18,546 nt of DNA from Candidatus Gastranaerophilales bacterium. Its GTDB lineage: Bacteria; Cyanobacteriota; Vampirovibrionia; Gastranaerophilales; Gastranaerophilaceae. Below the pieces are notes generated by a model, which was not told the DNA's origin, did no database searches, and saw nothing but the letters and a program-made list of their open reading frames with translations. Positions 1 through 6,679 of the stretch are shown piece by piece. Position 1 is the stretch's first letter, and the number at the start of each line of letters is the position of its first letter. The translations under genes and the position numbers were made by a program. Where the stretch lies: assembly GCA_947625445.1 (NCBI GenBank), contig CANQOM010000015.1, positions 1 through 18,546 of the forward strand, read 5' to 3'.

Positions 1-696
1 CATATCTTTGCTCCTGACGACTTATATAAACCCGAAGCAATAGAAACAGAAGTGTCATTTTTAATTGATAATCCGCAATATTGTCTAGCAGTAGGAGACA
101 ATGAAATAATAGACGCAGAAGGAAAGATATGTTATTGGGATAATAATAAACATATTATATATGATAAAAATAAAGCATTTTTTAAAACATTTTCCGAACA
201 ATTTAAAAGAACTGCTAAAAATTGGTTTAATACTGATAAATTCGGAACATATCCTACTCTAAGATATTGTAACTATATTCCCAACGGTTATGTAATAAGG
301 AAATCAGCACTTGATAGAATGGGCGAATTTACAAAAGAAGCTCCTTTAGAAGATTGGTATATGCATCTTCAATTATCAAAATACGGCAAATATAAATCAT
401 TCAATAAAATATTGTTTTCTTACAGATGGCACGGAACTAATACTGCCGCTAACAGAGAAAAAATGATTGATATGTCAATAAAAACTTTTGATTATGAAAC
501 AAATATTTTAAAAACTTTAGATTATTCCAAAGTATTACCTGATGTCATAAATACTGATAAATACGGTGATTTATACTCTCATTTTAAAATTAATAACATA
601 TTTGAAATATCTAAATATGTAACATTTAAAAATAAAATAACAATTATAAAACTTTTTAACCATATAGTTTATAGTAAAGAAAAAAAATTATATTAA
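1..696 (+). CDS. Family 2 glycosyltransferase, 3' part (5' end outside window)
   Basis: The reading frame is open from base 1, so this is the C-terminal part of a longer protein; the GTG at 52 is internal. The first visible residues, HIFAPDDLYKPEAIETEVSF, match the end of the GT2 nucleotide-sugar-binding core (an acidic cluster, then a W/Y-x-P-x-x-I/L-E helix). They are followed by the usual 'vGDNEIIDAEGK' strand. About 115 codons in, APLEDWYMHLQLSKYGK carries the ED pair expected for the catalytic base, and NKILFSYRWHGTNTA resembles the common 'Y R.H..N.S' tail. The remaining ~80 residues are lysine-rich and unrecognised. GT-A enzymes of this family transfer sugar from a nucleotide-sugar donor, usually to surface glycans; acceptor and donor cannot be read here. 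The stop is TAA at 694-696. No hydrophobic anchor is seen in the visible part, so it is probably cytoplasmic or peripheral. Confidence 0.85.
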   Translation, partial: HIFAPDDLYKPEAIETEVSFLIDNPQYCLAVGDNEIIDAEGKICYWDNNKHIIYDKNKAFFKTFSEQFKRTAKNWFNTDKFGTYPTLRYCNYIPNGYVIRKSALDRMGEFTKEAPLEDWYMHLQLSKYGKYKSFNKILFSYRWHGTNTAANREKMIDMSIKTFDYETNILKTLDYSKVLPDVINTDKYGDLYSHFKINNIFEISKYVTFKNKITIIKLFNHIVYSKEKKLY

Positions 697-699
697 TAA

Positions 700-729
700 T
701 TGTTACAAAATAAATAATATGTATATAAA
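700..729 (+). promoter_or_regulatory. Putative promoter of the RHH regulator gene
   Basis: A TTGTTA box at 700-705 is followed after 16 bases by TATATA (722-727), or after 18 by TATAAA (724-729). This is a plausible sigma-70 type pair, placing the start near 735 and leaving a leader of about 65 bases before the ATG at 800. The -10 lies inside the left arm of the palindrome at 722-766. Assigned by eye in AT-rich sequence. Confidence 0.45.
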
Positions 730-766
730 AATTATGCAATTTCTTAATTGAAATTGTTTTTATATA
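722..766. repeat. Imperfect palindrome / hairpin upstream of the RHH gene
   Basis: The outer arms TATATAAAAA (722-731) and TTTTTATATA (757-766) are exact reverse complements. The inner arms CAATTTC (737-743) and GAAATTG (750-756) enclose the loop TTAATT. A five-base bulge (732-736) sits on the left side only, giving 17 base pairs in all. No T-run follows the right arm (it continues TATATACAAG), so it is not a classic intrinsic terminator for the upstream glycosyltransferase, though it could act as a weak one. Its overlap with the -10 and its position in front of an RHH gene suggest an operator; RHH proteins usually bind inverted repeats in their own promoters. That role is an inference. Confidence 0.5.
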
Positions 767-799
767 TATACAAGAGCAAATTAATGAAAGAGGAATTAT

Positions 800-988
800 A
801 TGGCAAGAGTTTTAATTTCAATGCCCGAAGAATTTTTAACACGAATAGATGAAGTGGCAGAAGGTGAAAATCGCACAAGAAGTGAGCTTATTCGAGAAGC
901 ATTGAGAACTTATATTCATAAACAAAGAGTAAAAGAAAACGCAATAGCAATGAAAAATGCAAGTATATTAGAAACATTGCTTGATTAA
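800..988 (+). CDS. CopG/ribbon-helix-helix family small DNA-binding protein
   Basis: A 62-residue protein of CopG/MetJ/Arc-like ribbon-helix-helix type. The short beta strand is RVLISMP (residues 3-9), then helix A (EEFLTRIDEVAEGEN), a turn, and helix B starting at RTRSELIREALRTYI. The conserved 'R(S/T)xLIREAL' core is intact. Two strands from a dimer would contact the major groove, so the expected role is transcriptional regulation or an antitoxin. The C-terminal 20 residues (KENAIAMKNASILETLLD) could be a toxin-binding tail, but no toxin follows: 62 bases downstream the convergent gene begins. The start is supported by AAAGAGG at 787-793, six bases before the ATG. Own promoter and palindrome upstream, terminator at 1025-1052, so it is probably monocistronic and possibly autoregulated. 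Confidence 0.85.
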   Translation: MARVLISMPEEFLTRIDEVAEGENRTRSELIREALRTYIHKQRVKENAIAMKNASILETLLD

Positions 989-1024
989 AATCGGACTACA
1001 GACTAATTTGGGAAAATGGGGAAT

Positions 1025-1052
1025 AAAAAAGAGACCTTCGGGTCTCTTTTTT
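1025..1052. terminator. Bidirectional intrinsic terminator with cUUCGg loop
   Basis: AAAAAAGAGACC (1025-1036), loop TTCG (1037-1040), GGTCTCTTTTTT (1041-1052). The GC-rich core GAGACC/GGTCTC is closed by the very stable C(UUCG)G tetraloop, and the flanking A-run and T-run make it work on both strands. It ends the RHH gene from the left and the RNA methyltransferase from the right. The T-run overlaps the methyltransferase stop codon (TAA, complement of 1051-1053). Confidence 0.93.
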
Positions 1053-2415
1053 ATATCTTTTTTTCAAACATTACAAGAGTTTCAATATGATATGTATGAG
1101 AAAACATATCAAAAGGCTGAATATAAATAGGATTAAATCCATTATTTATAAGTATATTCATATCTCTTGCCAATGTAGAAGGATTGCAACTTACATAGAT
1201 TAAATATTTATCAGTCAATTGAATTAAATTTTCAAGTGCTTCTTGTGTTGAACCTTTTCTTGGCGGGTCAATAATTGTAACATCAAATTTTATACCGTTT
1301 TTAATAAATTTTAGAAATGTTTTTGAAGCATCATCATTAATAATTTCTATATTTGAAATGTTATTCAATTCAGCATTATAAATAGCATCACACGACGCAC
1401 TTTTAACCTCTTCTACACTTACAACCTTTGAAGCTACATCACAAAGCCAAAGCCCAATACTTGATACACCCGAATAAGCATCCAGAATAGTAGGAGTCTT
1501 TACCCTTTCTTTTATTAATTTCTTTATTGTATTAAATATGTTAACTGCAGAAAATGGATTTACCTGAAAAAAACTATTTGCACTAACCCTGTATTTTATT
1601 CCTTCTAATTCTTCTATATAATATGTATTTCCAATTATTGCTTCAGTATTATCAGACATAATAACATTTGTTTTTATCGGATTATAATTAACACAAATAC
1701 CAACAATATTTTTATATTTACTCATAAGAATTTCAGCAAGTTGTTTTAACTTAATATCAAGTATATTTGAATTAATTGCGAATATAATCAAAATTTGTTT
1801 TTGGTCTGAAGAAACTCTATATATAATATGCTTTAAAAGTCCTTTATTATTTTTTTCAACATACCCTGAAATTTTTAATTTTTGAGCTTGTTCTTTAATA
1901 AATTCGTTAATAATATTAATTATATCAGGTTGAATAGGACAGTATTTAATATTAACAATATCGTGAGAATTCTTTTTATAATAGCCTGTAATTATTCTTT
2001 CTGAAACCTTAGTTTGAGATACGGGATACTGAATTTTATATCTGTATTCAATTATCTTTGGTGATTTAACAGTATCTTTTACATCAAAATCAAACCCTGT
2101 TATACGTTTTATAGTTTCTTTTAGAATATTTCTCTTTTGAATGCATTGTTCATTATAATCAATATACTGCCAGTTACAACTTCCACAAACCTTAAACATT
2201 GGACATAACGGCTTAACTCTATATTCAGAAGGTTTAATTATTTCAAGAATTTCACCGATTAAATATTTTTTATTGATTTTAATTATTTTAATTTTTACGG
2301 TATCACCCGGACATCCGCCTTCAATAAAGACAGGGACAGAATTATATCTTGCAAGTGCACTGCCCTCATAAAGCATTTTTTCTATGTCAACGCAACAAAC
2401 ATCGTTTATATTCAT
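1051..2415 (-). CDS. RNA uracil-C5 methyltransferase, RlmD/RumA/TrmA family
   Basis: A 454-residue SAM-dependent tRNA/rRNA (uracil-C5)-methyltransferase. An N-terminal TRAM-like region (about residues 5-60, with 'GGCPGDTVKIKI') is followed by the iron-sulfur cysteines C71, C77, C80 (CPMFKVCGSC) and C159. The central RNA-binding region leads to SANSFFQVNP (278-287). The Rossmann domain has motif I LDAYSGVSSIGLWL (311-324), IIDPPRKGS (381-389), and the catalytic nucleophile C410 in YVSCNPSTLARD. It ends with the family tail FSHTYHIETLVMFE. Fe-S cysteines and length favour an RlmD/RlmCD-type 23S rRNA enzyme (m5U1939, perhaps also 747) over TrmA, but the target cannot be fixed by eye. The start overlaps the stop of the upstream TPR gene as ATGA, which implies coupled translation. 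Confidence 0.92.
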   Translation of the reverse strand: MNINDVCCVDIEKMLYEGSALARYNSVPVFIEGGCPGDTVKIKIIKINKKYLIGEILEIIKPSEYRVKPLCPMFKVCGSCNWQYIDYNEQCIQKRNILKETIKRITGFDFDVKDTVKSPKIIEYRYKIQYPVSQTKVSERIITGYYKKNSHDIVNIKYCPIQPDIINIINEFIKEQAQKLKISGYVEKNNKGLLKHIIYRVSSDQKQILIIFAINSNILDIKLKQLAEILMSKYKNIVGICVNYNPIKTNVIMSDNTEAIIGNTYYIEELEGIKYRVSANSFFQVNPFSAVNIFNTIKKLIKERVKTPTILDAYSGVSSIGLWLCDVASKVVSVEEVKSASCDAIYNAELNNISNIEIINDDASKTFLKFIKNGIKFDVTIIDPPRKGSTQEALENLIQLTDKYLIYVSCNPSTLARDMNILINNGFNPIYIQPFDMFSHTYHIETLVMFEKKI

Positions 2416-4436
2416 AACTTAATAAGCTCTTTTTTTAGCCTTTCGAGAGGCTTTGACCAATCGGAAGCTTTATTCTGTTTTAATATAGTTACACTTTTAT
2501 ACCATGGCGTCGTTTTATCATCGTTAAACCATCTCCACTCCGCAGTTTCAGGCAAAAGTAAAAATGTTTTCTTCCCCATTGCACCTGACATATGAACTAT
2601 AGAGGAATCAATTGTAACCATTACATCCATATTTTCTATAATTGCAGCAGTATCTGCATAAAATTTCATATGTTCTTTTATATTAAACATATTAGGATGA
2701 TTTTCTACCACTTCATCCATCTGAAATGAATAAAAAACGCAATTTTCAAGTGAAAGAATATCTTTAAGTAATTCAAACTTAATTTCTCTGTTTTTAAATA
2801 TTTTTCTGTTGCCTCTGTAGAAAATACCTACTTTCTTTTTATCTGTTTGCATTATATCCAAATCAGAAATATTGCTTGCAAGAACTATATTTGCCTTCAG
2901 ATAGCCTTCAGAGTATGGAATTGAATCAAAATTCGAATTTAAAGCATATTGTATATCCATAAGCGGCATAACAACATCATATTCATCAGGAAGTTGAGAT
3001 TTCGGAATAATATTGTAATCATTAAAATTATCTTTTAACATGCTTAAAAGTACTTTATCTGTTTGTATTTGCAGAGTCTTTACTTCATTAGACAATTGTT
3101 TAAAATATCTGGCATACATAATTGTATCGCCAAGACCGCAATCAGAGAATAAAAGGAGTCTTTTATTTTTTATATCCGTTCCTTTTTTCCATACTTTATC
3201 TTTAAAAATATTTTTAAACTTAGTATCATTACTCCTTTGAGAATATAATTTCCATCCCTTGTCAAATTCTTTATTCTGTAAATACATCATTCCTAAAGTA
3301 ACGACTGACTGAGTTTGATTTAAATCTTTTCTAACAATTTCTTCAAGAATTGACTTTGCTTCGTCTGTATGCCCCATATACTTTAAGGCAATAGCTTTAC
3401 CATGAAGGTAATTTAAACTCTCAGGAATAAATTCAAGCGCCTTATTTATTGTTTCTAATGCTTTATCATACTCTCCCGTATCCATATAATTTGTAGAAAG
3501 AAGAGAATATATTTCAGGTTCTTCATCACAAAAAGCAAGCATATTTTCTAATAATTCAATACTTTTTTTATTATCATACATATCTCTATATAGCTGAGCA
3601 AGAGCCAAATTAACATTAATTGCTTTAGGATTAATCTCTAATGCCTTTTTCAAACACTCTACTGCAGATAATTTATCAGTTTCTTTGTATATATATGACA
3701 GATTTAAATAAGAATCAATATGATTTTTATTAAGTATAATTGCTTTTAAATAATTCTCTTTAGCTTTTTCATTATTATTAATTTTGGAATACAACACTGC
3801 ACAATTATAATAGAATAAATGATTATCAGGTTTTAATTTAATAGCTTTTTCCATTTCCTGAGCAGCAAGTTCATATAACCCTCTGTCTTCGCAGCAACCT
3901 GCTAAAAGAGTATGAATATCAGCTTCGTCTTTTATTTTTATACACAATTCTCCGTACATTACAGCATTGTCTATATCCTTAACTTCTTTGTATGCCAGAG
4001 CTAAATTATACATTGCTTTATAATTGTCAGGATTTATATTAAGTGCCATGTGATAATTTTTTATGACTTCATCGTATTTATTAAGCTTTTTGTATGCAAG
4101 TCCCAATGAAAAATAGATATCATCATTTTTTTCATATAACAAAGCCTGATTATACATTTTTATTGCTCTGTCAATTTCACCGTTTAAATAATACGCCTTA
4201 GCTAAATTAGTTGCAATGTAAGCAGACTTTTTTAAAACCATTGCTTTTGTTAATAAATTTATAGCCATTTTATAATTGCTTTTAGCAATACATAAAAGAC
4301 CGTATAGATTTAATATATTAACATCTTCAGGTTTTATTTTAAGAAGTTTGGAATATATCTTCTCAGCTTCGGCATATTGTTTATTTGTGTGCAGCGAATA
4401 GGCTTTGTCCGCTAATTCATTATACATTAAGCTCAT
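2412..4436 (-). CDS. TPR-repeat glycosyltransferase (GT-B, GT9/GT41-like), second paralogue
   Basis: A 674-residue cytoplasmic protein with no signal peptide. Residues 1 to ~400 are about eleven tetratricopeptide repeats (34-residue periodicity, e.g. 'YNLALAYKEVKDIDNAV', 'YSLLSTNYMDTGEYDKALETINKALEFIP'). Residues ~425-674 form a GT-B type domain of the heptosyltransferase/O-GlcNAc-transferase-like group: LLLFSDCGLGDTIMYARY (427-444), VGIFYRGNRK (536-545), VTIDSSIVHMSGAMG (607-621), EWRWF (633-637) and TPWY (643-646). The TPR solenoid probably holds an acceptor, protein or glycan, while the GT-B domain binds a nucleotide sugar; neither substrate is visible. The chosen ATG at 4436 has GAGAG just upstream and overlaps the preceding gene by 17 bp; an ATG at 4427 lacks a ribosome site. 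It is a clear paralogue of its upstream neighbour (same architecture and motif order). Confidence 0.85.
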   Translation of the reverse strand: MSLMYNELADKAYSLHTNKQYAEAEKIYSKLLKIKPEDVNILNLYGLLCIAKSNYKMAINLLTKAMVLKKSAYIATNLAKAYYLNGEIDRAIKMYNQALLYEKNDDIYFSLGLAYKKLNKYDEVIKNYHMALNINPDNYKAMYNLALAYKEVKDIDNAVMYGELCIKIKDEADIHTLLAGCCEDRGLYELAAQEMEKAIKLKPDNHLFYYNCAVLYSKINNNEKAKENYLKAIILNKNHIDSYLNLSYIYKETDKLSAVECLKKALEINPKAINVNLALAQLYRDMYDNKKSIELLENMLAFCDEEPEIYSLLSTNYMDTGEYDKALETINKALEFIPESLNYLHGKAIALKYMGHTDEAKSILEEIVRKDLNQTQSVVTLGMMYLQNKEFDKGWKLYSQRSNDTKFKNIFKDKVWKKGTDIKNKRLLLFSDCGLGDTIMYARYFKQLSNEVKTLQIQTDKVLLSMLKDNFNDYNIIPKSQLPDEYDVVMPLMDIQYALNSNFDSIPYSEGYLKANIVLASNISDLDIMQTDKKKVGIFYRGNRKIFKNREIKFELLKDILSLENCVFYSFQMDEVVENHPNMFNIKEHMKFYADTAAIIENMDVMVTIDSSIVHMSGAMGKKTFLLLPETAEWRWFNDDKTTPWYKSVTILKQNKASDWSKPLERLKKELIKL

Positions 4437-6570
4437 TTTTTACTCTCAATATTACTTCTTCCCAATCATTAGGATATTTCTGTTTAAATATTTTAACACT
4501 ATCATACCAAGGAGTTTTATCAGTGTCATAAAACCATCTCCATTCAGTATGATAAGGCAATAACAAATAGGTTTTTATTCCCAATGCGCCTGCCAAATGA
4601 GCTATGGATGAATCTATTGTTACTAATACATCTATGTTCTTTAAAAATGCGGCAGTATCATTATAGGAGTTGATATAAGGTGCTAAATCAATCATGTTAA
4701 TATGTGTTTTTAATTCGTCAGATTCAAAATCAATATTTGATATCTGGAATGAGTAAAATTGTATTTTGTCAGTTTTAAACAACTCTGACATCCTTTTTAA
4801 TTTAATTGAACGATTCCTTAAAATAACGGGATTGCCCTGCCAAAATAATCCGACTTTTAGTTTGTCTGTTTTCATAAAGTCAAATTCGGACTTTTCTTTA
4901 ACATCCCCATCAGATACCGATAAATATCCTTTTGAGTGAATTATATTTTTTAAGTCAACATTTAAATGATACAACAATAGGAAAAAAGGAGTTGTATAAT
5001 CGTATTCATCTTCAGATAATTCCTTATCTTCATTAATAACAGTTAAATCAGGAAAATTAAATTTAAATAAAGTTTCCAATGAAGAAGGCACTCTAAGTAT
5101 AAGGTTTGGCGCAAATTTTTGAAATTCCCGAATATATCTTGTTACCATTATCACATCGCCGTATCCGTGCAGTGAGTATAACAACAATTTTTTATTTTTT
5201 AAATCTTCACCTTTGTATTGTTTATTTTTAAAAATTTCACAAGGATTAAAAACTTTTTGATTTGACTCTTTCTTAATTTGTGCAAATAAATCTTCTGAAA
5301 CATGAAATTTTTTATTAACATTTAAATAATAGAACATTCTTCTTGCTCTATTTTCGCCTTCTTCTTTTGATAAAATTTTTGTATGTATTTTATAAAAATA
5401 TTCTTTTATTTCATTAAAATTTTTATCCTTTAACATAAAATGCATATAAGACCAAATAACATCATCAGAATTTAAATAAGGTTTTACTAAGTCTTTTGCC
5501 TTCTGTACATCACCCTTTTGAGAATATAAGCACGCAAGCCCCAAAGCAGAAGTAATATTATCTTTTTTAAGTTCCACAGACTTTAAATAAGCTTTTTCTT
5601 CTTCGTCATATTTATACACCTGATCAAGCGCATTTGCGTATATATCCCAGGAACTGTAATCATCAGGTGATATTTTTACAAGCTTTTTTGCAACTTTTTC
5701 GCATTCATCATACATCATCATTCTTTCATATGCGAAATACAAATTAATAAGAACATTTTTATCGTTTGGAAAATATGAATATAACTGTTGAATAGCTTTT
5801 AATGCAACATTTTTATCAATTTTTGACCATATAAAAGCAATAGAAAACAATGCATTCTTATGTAAAGGATTTAATTTAAGCACATCCAAAAAATAATCAA
5901 GAGCCGTTTTAACATCGCCTAAAATTTTATAAATACAAGCAATTCTGTATATAACTTCAACATCATTTTTTTGTTTAATGGCAGTTAAAAGGTAGGGAAG
6001 TGCTTCTTCATTTCTTCCTTGAAATTCATATATTGATGCTATATGTATGTTAATATCATAATCATTTGGATTGTTATTATATACCTGAAGAGCATACTTT
6101 AATGCATTATCATATTCTTGTATTTTTAAGTAACATATTGATAAATTGAATAAATTAGAACAATCAATACAATTTTTATCAATAAGTTTTAAATATTCTG
6201 TTATTGCTTCATTATATTTATTTTTTTTTAAATAAGATATAGCTAATAAAATAACTGCTTCTTTATTGAAATCTGAAAATTCAGATAATAATTTAATGGC
6301 ATTATCATAATCATTTTTATAAAAATAAACCTTAGCAATATTCAATTTAACATCATCTAAAGGATTTTTATTATATATTTTAAGCAAAATGTCTAAAGCA
6401 TTATCCCAATTTTTTAAAGAAATATTCAATTGAGCATATAAAAAAAGCAAATTAACGTCATCAGGCCTGATTTTGAGCAAATTTTCATATTTCAACTTTG
6501 CTTCTTCTAATTTTCCTGAGACATGCAAGTTATACGCCAAATTTAATGATTCATCAAAATTATCAACCAT
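4420..6570 (-). CDS. TPR-repeat glycosyltransferase (GT-B, GT9/GT41-like), first paralogue
   Basis: A 716-residue protein with the same layout as its downstream neighbour. TPR units span about residues 5-370 ('LAYNLHVSGKLEEAKLKYEN', 'SICYLKIQEYDNALKYALQV', 'YANALDQVYKYDEEEKAYLK'). A less regular helical segment (~370-450) follows, then the GT-B domain with LLLYSLHGYGDVIMVTRY (462-479), VGLFWQGNP (573-581), VTIDSSIAHLAGALG (650-664), TEWRWF (675-680) and TPWY (686-689). The N-termini of the two paralogues align closely ('LLKIRPDDVN' against 'LLKIKPEDVN'), which indicates tandem duplication with later divergence of the repeats. The function is probably glycan or protein glycosylation; the substrate is unknown. 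The ATG at 6570 has no recognisable Shine-Dalgarno, and a TATAAT lies only 13 bases upstream. The 17-bp overlap with the next gene makes an operon with it and with the RNA methyltransferase. Confidence 0.85.
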   Translation of the reverse strand: MVDNFDESLNLAYNLHVSGKLEEAKLKYENLLKIRPDDVNLLFLYAQLNISLKNWDNALDILLKIYNKNPLDDVKLNIAKVYFYKNDYDNAIKLLSEFSDFNKEAVILLAISYLKKNKYNEAITEYLKLIDKNCIDCSNLFNLSICYLKIQEYDNALKYALQVYNNNPNDYDINIHIASIYEFQGRNEEALPYLLTAIKQKNDVEVIYRIACIYKILGDVKTALDYFLDVLKLNPLHKNALFSIAFIWSKIDKNVALKAIQQLYSYFPNDKNVLINLYFAYERMMMYDECEKVAKKLVKISPDDYSSWDIYANALDQVYKYDEEEKAYLKSVELKKDNITSALGLACLYSQKGDVQKAKDLVKPYLNSDDVIWSYMHFMLKDKNFNEIKEYFYKIHTKILSKEEGENRARRMFYYLNVNKKFHVSEDLFAQIKKESNQKVFNPCEIFKNKQYKGEDLKNKKLLLYSLHGYGDVIMVTRYIREFQKFAPNLILRVPSSLETLFKFNFPDLTVINEDKELSEDEYDYTTPFFLLLYHLNVDLKNIIHSKGYLSVSDGDVKEKSEFDFMKTDKLKVGLFWQGNPVILRNRSIKLKRMSELFKTDKIQFYSFQISNIDFESDELKTHINMIDLAPYINSYNDTAAFLKNIDVLVTIDSSIAHLAGALGIKTYLLLPYHTEWRWFYDTDKTPWYDSVKIFKQKYPNDWEEVILRVKNELNV

Positions 6571-6583
6571 ACACTAAAATGGT

Positions 6584-6589
6584 ATTATA
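6584..6589 (-). promoter_or_regulatory. Possible -10 box just upstream of the first TPR-GT gene
   Basis: The minus strand reads TATAAT at 6589-6584, 13 bases before the ATG at 6570. A transcript from it would start about 6-7 bases before the initiation codon, which would be nearly leaderless and matches the lack of a Shine-Dalgarno there. No good -35 sits 16-18 bases upstream (TTGCAA is only 12 bases away). It could be chance in AT-rich DNA, with the operon instead driven from the glycogen synthase promoter; no terminator hairpin is seen between the two genes (6571-6679). Confidence 0.3.
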
Positions 6590-6679
6590 TAACTTTAAAA
6601 ATTGCAAATTTATTAAATTTGGACATATTTAAATTTATGAGTATAAATAGTTGAAAATATAAAGCGACCCGGAATTAGG

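Noticed and set aside
52..54. GTG at 52 as the start of the glycosyltransferase
   Set aside because: The 17 codons before it already match the GT2 fold, so the gene begins outside the window.
722..766. Palindrome as an intrinsic terminator of the GT2 gene
   Set aside because: No GC-rich stem and no T-run after the right arm; its overlap with a promoter fits an operator better, though weak termination is not excluded.
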